A stretch of 11,866 nucleotides of DNA from an uncultured Gemmatimonadota bacterium. GTDB taxonomy: Bacteria; Gemmatimonadota; Gemmatimonadetes; Gemmatimonadales; Gemmatimonadaceae. Both the position numbers and the translations under genes were made by a program. Positions 6,412 through 11,866 of the stretch are shown here, one piece after another. The notes under the pieces are model-generated. The model made no database searches, was not told where the DNA came from, and saw nothing but the letters and a program-made list of their open reading frames with translations. The stretch spans positions 1 to 11,866 of the forward strand of contig CAMLIT010000129.1 in NCBI GenBank assembly GCA_946480295.1. The letters are read 5' to 3'. How positions within the stretch are numbered: position 1 is the stretch's first letter; each line of letters begins with the position of its first letter.

Positions 6412-8717
6412 CCCGCGTGGCGCAGCGCCAGCGTGAAGGCGGAGCCCTGCCCCACCGCGCTCGCCACGGTCAGCTCGCCATCCATCGCCCGCGCCAGGTC
6501 ACGGCTGATCGCCAGACCGAGCCCGGTGCCGTCGTGCGTGCGCGTGCGCCCCGAATCGAGCTGCACGAAGGGCTCGAAGATCCGATCGAGCTTGTCCGCC
6601 GGGATGCCCGGACCCGAATCTGCCACGGTGATGCGCACCCAGTCGGCATCGGCGCCGCACCGCACCTCGATCCGTCCCCCCGCGGCGGTGAACTTGATCG
6701 CGTTCGACAGGAGGTTGAGCAGGATCTGCCGCGTCTTCTCGATGTCCGCGTACGCGGTGATCGCGGGATCGCACCCGTCGTACACGTACGCGAGGTGCTT
6801 GGCGCTGACCTGCGGCGCGACGAGCGCCTCGAGGCCGACGAGCGCGTCGTGGACCGGAATCGCCCCGAGCTCGAGCTCGAGGTGTCCGGCGTCGATCCGC
6901 ACGAAGTTCAGGACGTCGTTGATGAGGCCAAGGAGGTGGCGCTGGCTGCGCTGGATGCGCAGGATCGCGTCGCGCTGCGCGTCGGCAAGCTGCCCGTGGA
7001 TGCCCATCTCGAGCAGCTCGGCGTAGCCGCCGATGGCGTTGAGGGGCGTGCGGAGCTCGTGGCTCATCACGGCGAGGAACTCCGTCTTCGCGCGGTTCGC
7101 CTCGTCGGCGCGCACGCGCGCCTGCTCGGCCTCGCGCCGCGCCTCCTGCTCCGCCTCGAAGAGACGTGCGCGCTCCAGCGCCTGCGAGCACTGCCGGGCG
7201 ATGGCCTCGAGGAGCGCGCGGTCGTCGCGGTGAAACTCCCGCGGACAATCGTAGGTCCACAGCAGCGCTCCGTGCGGCTGGCCGGCGATGGCGAGCGGAA
7301 TCGCCGCCCACGCCGCGCTGGGACTGCCCTTCGGGGCGTAGCCGCCGGGGTAGCGGCGCGCCCACGCGTCGGGCGACTCGACGAAGACGGGATCGCCCGA
7401 GAGCGCGGCCTCCACGATCGGGATGCGCGCCGTGAGGGGCCAGCGCCGACCCGCCGACATGCACGCTTCGGCGGGGTAGCCGACCGAGCTCTCGAGCTCG
7501 AGCTCGCCGCCGTCCGGCGTGCGGAGGGCGAGCACGCCGGCGTAGGCGCCGAGCGCCGTCACGCCGTGCCGCATGACGACCGTCCCGACGGCATCGCGCG
7601 TGACCGCCTCCGACAGGGCGGCGGTGAGCGCCTGGAGTCGTTCGGCGGCCGCGCGCGCCCGGCGCTCGGAGTCGAGCAGCCGGGCGCGCTCGAGCGCCTG
7701 CGTGCACTGCTGGGCGAGGGCGATGCCCAGCGCGCGGTCCTCGGCGCTGAAGCTGCGCGCGTCGGCGAAGCCGAAGGAGAGGCCGCCGACGACCGTGTGC
7801 TCCGCGACCAGCGGCAGCGAGATCCACGACTCCGTCGCCGCCCGCCGGTTCGCCTCCCGCAGCGCGGGATAGCGCGACTGCACCGCCGCCTTGCTCTCGA
7901 GGAAGAGCGGCTCGCGCCGGCGCACCGCGTCGGAGAGCGGGAAGGGCGCGTCGAGCGCGAAGCGACGGAACTGCCGCTCCGTCTCCGCCGGCAGGCCGAG
8001 GGCGCGGACGATCTCCAGCCACTGGCCATCGTCGCTCATCAGGCACAGGATGCCCTCGCTGGACTGGAACGCGGCCATCCCCTCCCGCACGACGGTGTCG
8101 GCCACCTCCTCGGGCGTGAAGGCGCGGGCGAGCCCCGCCGTGACGGCCTGCAGCCGCGCGGTCCGGTCGGCCGCCGTGCGCGCCTCGGCGATCAGCCGGA
8201 CGGTATCGAGCGCCGGCGCGTCGTGCCTGGGCTCCGTGTCCTCGGCGACGATGCCGACGATCGCCAGCAGTCGTCCGTCCTCGTCGCGGATGGGCGCGGC
8301 CGATACGCTGCAGGGGATGACCTGCCCATCCGCGCGGCGATGATGAAGGACGACGTGCGCCTGCGATGCCCCGGCCGCGAGGCGCGCGCGCAGGCCGTCG
8401 AACTCGTCTCGCGCGTCGTCAGGCACCACGCGCTGGGAATGGCCCAACGCCTCCCCGGCACGCCAGCCGGTGAGCCGCTCCGCGGCAGGATTCCAGAGGA
8501 GGACGCGCCCGTCGAGGTCGACGACCCAGATCGCGAGGGGCGAGGCGGCGACGACGGCGCGGAAGACCTGCTCGTCGTCGGCGCCGCCGCCGGCGCGGCG
8601 ATCGAGCAGCGGCGCGAGGTCGCCCCCGGCGGTCGCGCCAAACGAGGACCGCCCGCCCCCATCGGCTGCGTCTTCCCGGTCGACGCCATCCGCCCCGATC
8701 CGCTCCGGTTCCGCCAT
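6408..8717 (-). CDS. Soluble PAS-GAF-GAF sensor histidine kinase
   Basis: This 769-residue histidine kinase lacks any transmembrane segment and a receiver domain. A low-complexity head (1-45) is followed by a PAS domain (about 48-165), two GAF domains (about 185-345 and 360-515), a coiled coil (515-545), a HisKA dimerisation helix pair with the phosphorylated H553 in SHELRTPLN, and a HATPase (about 655-767) with N-box (668-676), G1 DSGPGI (700-705), F-box FEPF (714-717) and G2 GTGLGL (730-735). The two GAF units share matching borders (QALERARL at the ends and LQAxTAxL at the starts), which suggests duplication. PAS and GAF would sense cytoplasmic ligands, redox state or light; conserved bilin Cys was not identified. 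The start at 8717 has GGAG five bases upstream; a longer start at 8846 adds Arg-rich sequence. No response regulator lies beside it, so it is an orphan kinase. Its stop overlaps the relic start of nth. Confidence 0.93.
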   Translation of the reverse strand: MAEPERIGADGVDREDAADGGGRSSFGATAGGDLAPLLDRRAGGGADDEQVFRAVVAASPLAIWVVDLDGRVLLWNPAAERLTGWRAGEALGHSQRVVPDDARDEFDGLRARLAAGASQAHVVLHHRRADGQVIPCSVSAAPIRDEDGRLLAIVGIVAEDTEPRHDAPALDTVRLIAEARTAADRTARLQAVTAGLARAFTPEEVADTVVREGMAAFQSSEGILCLMSDDGQWLEIVRALGLPAETERQFRRFALDAPFPLSDAVRRREPLFLESKAAVQSRYPALREANRRAATESWISLPLVAEHTVVGGLSFGFADARSFSAEDRALGIALAQQCTQALERARLLDSERRARAAAERLQALTAALSEAVTRDAVGTVVMRHGVTALGAYAGVLALRTPDGGELELESSVGYPAEACMSAGRRWPLTARIPIVEAALSGDPVFVESPDAWARRYPGGYAPKGSPSAAWAAIPLAIAGQPHGALLWTYDCPREFHRDDRALLEAIARQCSQALERARLFEAEQEARREAEQARVRADEANRAKTEFLAVMSHELRTPLNAIGGYAELLEMGIHGQLADAQRDAILRIQRSQRHLLGLINDVLNFVRIDAGHLELELGAIPVHDALVGLEALVAPQVSAKHLAYVYDGCDPAITAYADIEKTRQILLNLLSNAIKFTAAGGRIEVRCGADADWVRITVADSGPGIPADKLDRIFEPFVQLDSGRTRTHDGTGLGLAISRDLARAMDGELTVASAVGQGSAFTLALRHAG

Positions 8718-8959
8718 CCACGCTCCGGACGAGGGTCGCGCTCCGGACCGACGACGCCGGAGCGGCGTGCGGCCGGCGACGCTCGCCGGCGCGGCTCGCA
8801 GCCCTGAAAATATCGCGTCGCTGCGCGCGCGGCCACGCCGATGCACCCGAGCGGCGCTTCAGCCCGGTCTGCGCTCGGATGCCGACGGCGCCGAGGATCG
8901 CACGGGCATCGGCACGGCGAGTGCAACCGGCGTGCATCGTCAGGGAACGGAGGCTCACG
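8718..8959. other. Divergent intergenic region (histidine kinase / lipoprotein)
   Basis: This 242-base gap must drive two divergent genes. The only A/T-rich patch is around 8806-8814 (GAAAATATC), a candidate -10 area for either strand. The best matching -35 on the minus side is poor, so no promoter is assigned. A GGAGG ribosome site for the lipoprotein sits at its right edge. Confidence 0.4.
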
Positions 8960-9355
8960 ATGGCCGGCAGGACTCGCTGCTCGGCGGCAGTGTTCGGACT
9001 CGGCGCACCGCTCGCGATGGCCATGCTGGCCGCGTGCGGACCATTTCATCTCGGCGGCGGGCAGGGGCCCGCGCGCATCTTCTTCACCAACGAGTCGCTG
9101 GACCAGGCCGACGTGTACGGGGTGACCGCGGCCGGCCAGGCGATCCGGATCGGCACCGTGATGGCCGGCCGCACCGACACGCTGGTCGTGCCCACGGACC
9201 TCCTCGCGCCGCAGGCCACGGTGAACATCGTGGCGCGCATCCTCGCCCGGGGCGTCGCGCCGCGCACGGGCTCCGTCTCGCTCACCGCGGGCGAGGACTA
9301 CCAGGTCCGGCTGCCGCCCGACGAGAAGCTCCTCTCGTTCCTGCCGGCGCAGTAG
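8960..9355 (+). CDS. Small lipoprotein of unknown function
   Basis: This 131-residue protein starts with a lipoprotein signal: charged residues (RTR), a hydrophobic stretch (8-22) and a lipobox LAAC with C26 as the lipidated residue. The mature part (26-131) opens with GPFHLGGGQG and then reads as a small beta-rich domain (ARIFFTNESLDQADVYGV, QAIRIGTVMAGRTDTLVVP, TVNIVARILARG, SVSLTAGEDYQVRLPP), which looks like a transthyretin- or carboxypeptidase-regulatory-like fold, though no named family was recognised. The start is chosen for the GGAGG seven bases upstream and because it places the signal correctly. It should sit on the periplasmic face of the inner or outer membrane. It diverges from the histidine kinase and converges with the peptidase gene; no operon partner is evident. 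Confidence 0.85.
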   Translation: MAGRTRCSAAVFGLGAPLAMAMLAACGPFHLGGGQGPARIFFTNESLDQADVYGVTAAGQAIRIGTVMAGRTDTLVVPTDLLAPQATVNIVARILARGVAPRTGSVSLTAGEDYQVRLPPDEKLLSFLPAQ

Positions 9356-9383
9356 CCAAACGAGCGCGAGCCGGCCCGCGCCG

Positions 9384-9415
9384 CGTGAGCAGGCGGCGGC
9401 TCGTGGCCGCTCACG
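9384..9415. terminator. Hairpin at the convergent lipoprotein/peptidase junction
   Basis: A 7-bp perfect stem (9384-9390 with 9409-9415) and an overlapping alternative 7-bp stem (9367-9373 with 9397-9403) occupy the 55 bases between two facing stops, the first reaching into the peptidase stop codon. Neither has a T-run. A role in terminating both transcripts is plausible only by position. Confidence 0.3.
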
Positions 9416-10178
9416 ATCGCGGCGGGCGGCGCCGCTGCGTCGCCACGGAGCCGACGACGCCCACCGCGCCGAACATCATGATGCCGAGCAGGCCGAAGCG
9501 AAGACGGCCCGAGTCGCGCGCGGCCGCGGGAGCGCCGGCGCGGCGCGCGGCCCGGACCCGCTCCGCCGCACGCGCGGCCGCAAGGCGCGCACCCACGACA
9601 GCCGCGACGGAGTCTTCTCTTGCCGCCCAGGCGCGGACCGCCTCGGGAAAGACGGCGACGTGGAGGTGCGGCGGATGGTGCTCGCGCGTCACGTCCACGA
9701 CCCCCGCCTGCTCCAGCGAGAGGAGCTCGTGCTCGAGCCAGGCGAGGGCGCTGTCGTTCGCCGGCACGCGCAGGTCGACCGCCATCCCCGCCGGATGCAC
9801 CGAGAGCGGGCTCGCGTTCCCCGGCTGCTTCGAGATCGGGCGCGTGAGGCTCGTGACGACGAGCGGCGAGCCGGTGACGCTGTCGTACTTCGCCGCGAGC
9901 CGCTCGACGAAGTCCCGCGTCTCCGGCCGCGCGTAGGGATAGGAGACGCCGCTCAGCCTGAGGTGCGCATTCGGCGTCACCTGCACGAGCGCGCTGTCCG
10001 CCACGAGCTTCTTCACCTGCGCGGGCGTGTGCACGAAGCTGAAGTCGAGATGGACGGCCACGGCGTGCTGGTGCACCATCGACTCGTGCGAGCCTTTGAG
10101 TCCGCCCGCGCGCGCGGGGCGCACCCCGGCGATGGCGAGAAGCGCCAGCGCGCCGATGACCACCTCGATTCCTCTCAT
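9411..10178 (-). CDS. DUF5715-like M15-type metallopeptidase, membrane-anchored
   Basis: This 255-residue protein has a signal peptide (residues 3-24). Residues 30-180 carry the M15/DUF5715 pattern: SVHPAGMAVDL with zinc ligands H128 and D135, and PPHLHVAVF with the third ligand H173. ASYPYARPE-like and LVVTSLTRP segments match the family. M15 enzymes cleave D-amino-acid-containing peptides, so a peptidoglycan DD- or LD-carboxypeptidase/endopeptidase role is likely; no member of DUF5715 is known to me with a proven substrate. After an Ala/Arg-rich helix (181-225) there is a C-terminal transmembrane helix (227-247) followed by RRRPPRS, so the catalytic part should be held on the outer face of the cytoplasmic membrane. 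The start at 10178 is fixed by AAGGAGG five bases upstream; an in-frame start at 10349 would be Arg-rich and implausible. Together with the L,D-transpeptidase it gives this window two cell-wall enzymes. Confidence 0.88.
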   Translation of the reverse strand: MRGIEVVIGALALLAIAGVRPARAGGLKGSHESMVHQHAVAVHLDFSFVHTPAQVKKLVADSALVQVTPNAHLRLSGVSYPYARPETRDFVERLAAKYDSVTGSPLVVTSLTRPISKQPGNASPLSVHPAGMAVDLRVPANDSALAWLEHELLSLEQAGVVDVTREHHPPHLHVAVFPEAVRAWAAREDSVAAVVGARLAAARAAERVRAARRAGAPAAARDSGRLRFGLLGIMMFGAVGVVGSVATQRRRPPRS

Positions 10179-10249
10179 CAATACCTCCTTCCGTCCCGGC
10201 CGGCACGACGCCGCGCGCGGCGCCGGTCGGCACGTCGCGCGGCTTCTAC

Positions 10250-10274
10250 GACCGCGATCGATTCGATTTGTTCC
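10250..10274 (-). promoter_or_regulatory. Possible ECF-type promoter for the peptidase gene
   Basis: On the minus strand a GGAAC -35-like element (10270-10274) is followed after 16 bases by GGTC (10250-10253), resembling promoters read by ECF sigma factors. It lies 72 bases before the peptidase start, with a long GC hairpin (about 10199-10231) in between. The match is short and could be chance; no standard sigma-70 promoter was found there. Confidence 0.3.
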
Positions 10275-10330
10275 GTGTCCGTGGATGTCGGCTCGTCGTT
10301 TGGCACCGCGGGGCGGGCGACGGTGGTGCC

Positions 10331-10373
10331 GGCAACGAAAGAGCCCCATACCAGTGACGTCGGGATGGGGCTC
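10331..10373 (-). terminator. Rho-independent terminator of tRNA-Leu
   Basis: On the minus strand a 9-bp perfect stem (10365-10373 with 10341-10349) with a 15-base loop is followed directly by TTTCGTT. It lies 60 bases after the 3' end of tRNA-Leu and before the peptidase promoter region, so it should end the tRNA transcript and any read-through from the sigma operon. Confidence 0.75.
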
Positions 10374-10432
10374 GCGGCGCGGGCCGAAGGCGGCCAGCCG
10401 GAGGCGGACGGCTTCGATGTGCCCTGCGTGAA

Positions 10433-10516
10433 TACCCGGGACGAGACTCGAACTCGTATACCCCGAAGGGTGGGGGATTTTGAGTCCCCTGCGTCTACCG
10501 ATTCCGCCACCCGGGC
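10433..10516 (-). tRNA. tRNA-Leu (anticodon CAA)
   Basis: An 84-base class II tRNA with full cloverleaf: acceptor GCCCGGG pairing with CCCGGGT (first pair G-U), D-arm with GGTAGACGC, anticodon stem GGGGA/TCCCC with loop CTCAAAA (anticodon CAA at 10480-10482, reading UUG), a long variable arm (CCCTTCGGGG region) and T-arm GTTCGAGTC. The discriminator is A at 10433. CCA is not encoded and must be added. It has its own likely promoter and terminator. Confidence 0.97.
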
Positions 10517-10525
10517 GCGATCCGC

Positions 10526-10554
10526 AATGTATCGAGCCCGGCCAGGCCGCTCAA
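10526..10554 (-). promoter_or_regulatory. Sigma-70 promoter of tRNA-Leu
   Basis: On the minus strand TTGAGC (10549-10554) is followed after exactly 17 bases by TACATT (10526-10531), four of six matches to each consensus hexamer. The mature tRNA end lies nine bases beyond, the expected distance for a start just upstream of the tRNA. This suggests the tRNA does not depend only on read-through from the sigma operon. Confidence 0.6.
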
Positions 10555-10579
10555 CGTCCGCCGACCAGCCCCGCGTCCC

Positions 10580-11155
10580 TCAGCGGCGCCCCGTGTCCGG
10601 CGCCGCCCCGAACGGATCCGTCCCGCCCCGTCGCAGCGCCTGGCGTTGCCGCAGCTCCTCCACCCGCCGACGAAGCTGCTCCTGCAAGGCGCGGTACTTC
10701 GCCACCTGGAGCGGCGTCATGAAGCTCGAGAGCTCCTTCTGCTCCGCCTCCACGACATCGAGCCGCTTGCGCTGGAGCTCGATCAGCTGGTTCTGGTACG
10801 CCGCGATCTTCCCCTGGTCCGGGCTCGCGGTGTCCATCATCGCGCTGCGCAGCGCCATGCGCACGTCGCGCTCCTGCTGCGCCAGCTCGCGCCGCTGCCG
10901 TGCGTACTTCTGGTTCACGGGCGCCAGCTTCCGCATCTGCTTCTCGTCGAGACCCACCTTCTCGCGGACGGCGCGCGCCATCGCCTGACGAATCCGGCGC
11001 TCGATCGCCTGCCGCTGCTCCGGCGGCAGCTGCTGCCCCCGCTGCGCCTCGAGCCGGGCGCTGCCGCGCGGCGGCCGAGCGGGCCGCCCCTGCGCCGACA
11101 CGCTCGCGGCGGTGGCCAGCACGGCGGCGAGCGCCGTGATCAGCATGCGTCGCAT
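10580..11155 (-). CDS. Spy/CpxP-like periplasmic helical protein
   Basis: This 191-residue protein has a signal peptide (residues 1-22, ending SVSAQ) and then an almost wholly helical, charged body: residues 43-172 contain long amphipathic helices rich in Arg, Gln, Glu and Leu, with LDEKQMRKLAPVNQKYARQRR and LTP-like FMTPLQVAKY, the pattern of Spy/CpxP/ZraP-like (LTxxQ) periplasmic chaperones and sensors. The tail (173-191) is disordered. Family members bind unfolded proteins or metals and feed back on envelope stress systems. The ATG overlaps the anti-sigma stop by one base (TGATG), so translation is coupled and it belongs to the sigma operon; it may be the periplasmic signal input to the anti-sigma factor, by analogy with CnrX. 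Metal-binding residues are not evident. Confidence 0.85.
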   Translation of the reverse strand: MRRMLITALAAVLATAASVSAQGRPARPPRGSARLEAQRGQQLPPEQRQAIERRIRQAMARAVREKVGLDEKQMRKLAPVNQKYARQRRELAQQERDVRMALRSAMMDTASPDQGKIAAYQNQLIELQRKRLDVVEAEQKELSSFMTPLQVAKYRALQEQLRRRVEELRQRQALRRGGTDPFGAAPDTGRR

Positions 11156-11808
11156 CAGTTCTCCTCCATGAGCCCGACGTCGGGGCTGGTGACCACGACC
11201 GTGTCCGGCTCGGCTGGCGGAAGCGCCTGCATCTGCTCGATGTCCGCCAGCAGCGCCCGGAGCTGTCCGTCGTTCATATCGCTCAGGCCGTCGCCCGTGG
11301 CCAGCTCGGTCACGACCGCCGCGTGCGTAGCCACGGCGGCGCTCGCGCCGGCCGTGTTTGCCGCGACCTCTACCGTGCCTGCCGTCGAGCCAGGCGCGAC
11401 CGCGCTGTCCACCTTCGCGATCACGCTGCGCGGTGCTCCGAGCGATGTGCCGACGGCGGCTTCGTGCACGTTCCGTCCGATGGTCGCGTAGGTGCCGATG
11501 GACACGCCACCCACGACGAGCGCGGCGATCGACGCCGCCACGCGCCAGTCGAACCAGCGCGAGCGCGTCGGCATGCGCACGACCCGCACGGCCGAGGGGC
11601 TCGGCAGCGCCCGAACGATGCGGCCGACGTCGACCCGCGGCTCGGCCACGAGGAGCGCCTGGACGCTCCGCAGCAACGCGAGCTCGGCCCTGCACTCGGC
11701 GCACCGCTCGACGTGCGTCAGCACCTCCGCGCGCGCGCCGGCGTCCAGGCGCTCGTGCAGCAGGTCAGGCAGTCTGTCGCGGATCTCCGCGTTCGGGCAG
11801 TCATTCAT
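11155..11808 (-). CDS. zf-HC2 transmembrane anti-sigma factor
   Basis: This 217-residue protein begins with a cytoplasmic anti-sigma domain carrying H32-x3-C36-x2-C39, with C4 as a possible fourth zinc ligand, typical of ZAS/zf-HC2 proteins that hold ECF sigma factors inactive. A transmembrane helix follows at about 90-110, then an Ala/Thr/Val-rich periplasmic linker and a conserved acidic end (LSDMNDGQLRALLADIEQM, PAEPD) common in this phylum. The start is supported by AAGGAG seven bases upstream. It overlaps the sigma gene end by eight bases and the next gene by one base, a fully coupled operon. The signal would come through the periplasmic part, possibly via the Spy/CpxP-like partner; cognate sigma is assumed to be the partial gene at the window end. 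Confidence 0.92.
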   Translation of the reverse strand: MNDCPNAEIRDRLPDLLHERLDAGARAEVLTHVERCAECRAELALLRSVQALLVAEPRVDVGRIVRALPSPSAVRVVRMPTRSRWFDWRVAASIAALVVGGVSIGTYATIGRNVHEAAVGTSLGAPRSVIAKVDSAVAPGSTAGTVEVAANTAGASAAVATHAAVVTELATGDGLSDMNDGQLRALLADIEQMQALPPAEPDTVVVTSPDVGLMEEN

Positions 11809-11866
11809 TGAGAAACTCCTTCACGGCACGCATCGCATTGTGGTAGTGCACCCGCGCCGCCCCTTC
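11801..11866 (-). CDS. ECF sigma factor, C-terminal end only
   Basis: Only the last 21 residues are in the window; the gene continues beyond its right edge. They read GAARVHYHNAMRAVKEFLNE, which matches the recognition helix and tail of sigma-70 region 4 (the usual ...GTVKSRLHRALRALR... position), ending in TGA eight bases inside the anti-sigma gene. The assignment relies on this tail and on the zf-HC2 neighbour. Confidence 0.75.
   Translation of the reverse strand, partial: EGAARVHYHNAMRAVKEFLNE

Noticed and set aside
6120..8807. 895-residue open frame on the plus strand
   Set aside because: It is antisense to the histidine kinase, is Arg/Ala/Gly-rich without any domain, and arises from the high third-position GC of the real gene.
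10433..10516. tRNA-Leu as an integration site for a mobile element
   Set aside because: No repeated tRNA 3' end, integrase or phage gene is present in the window on either side.

Overview
The window is about 70% G+C with dense, mostly minus-strand genes, strong GGAGG-type ribosome sites and several overlapping stop/start junctions. The gene mix points to Gemmatimonadota or a similar high-GC environmental phylum: a DUF5715-like M15-type peptidase, a zf-HC2 anti-sigma factor coupled to a Spy/CpxP-like protein, a Ser/Thr-kinase-like membrane protein coupled to a secreted beta-sandwich protein, and a Rieske protein beside a four-helix membrane protein. The assignment rests on family resemblance only. 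There is no transposon, CRISPR array, phage gene or rRNA.

Layout. Positions 1-199 are G/C-homopolymer-rich and may be a contig end. Positions 200-1494 (minus) encode a Tat-exported Rieske protein and a four-helix membrane protein with b561-like histidines, possibly a small redox pair. Divergent from them, 1801-2544 encodes an exported L,D-transpeptidase, followed by a 54-residue C2H2 zinc-finger microprotein (2694-2858) and a perfect 12-bp hairpin that can terminate transcription from both sides. Positions 2972-5802 (minus) hold a translationally coupled pair: a membrane-anchored pseudokinase lacking the catalytic Lys, Asp and metal-binding residues, and a secreted beta-sandwich protein.

Positions 5978-6411 are the remains of an endonuclease III gene (nth). 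It has lost the iron-sulfur/HhH catalytic core through two internal deletions and has a Cys-to-Arg change in the [4Fe-4S] motif. Its old start overlaps the stop of the upstream gene, a soluble PAS-GAF-GAF histidine kinase (6408-8717). A lipoprotein (8960-9355) is divergent from the kinase and convergent with a DUF5715-like metallopeptidase (9411-10178). A tRNA-Leu(CAA) with its own promoter and terminator follows. The window ends with a coupled ECF sigma (C-terminal end only), zf-HC2 anti-sigma and Spy/CpxP-like periplasmic protein operon, transcribed leftwards.

Theme: envelope and signalling genes. Three modules (sigma/anti-sigma/periplasmic partner, pseudokinase/secreted partner, soluble multi-sensor histidine kinase) appear to be sensory. 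Two exported enzymes (L,D-transpeptidase, M15-like peptidase) act on peptidoglycan or peptides. The most unusual items are the pseudokinase pair, the decayed nth and the C2H2 microprotein.
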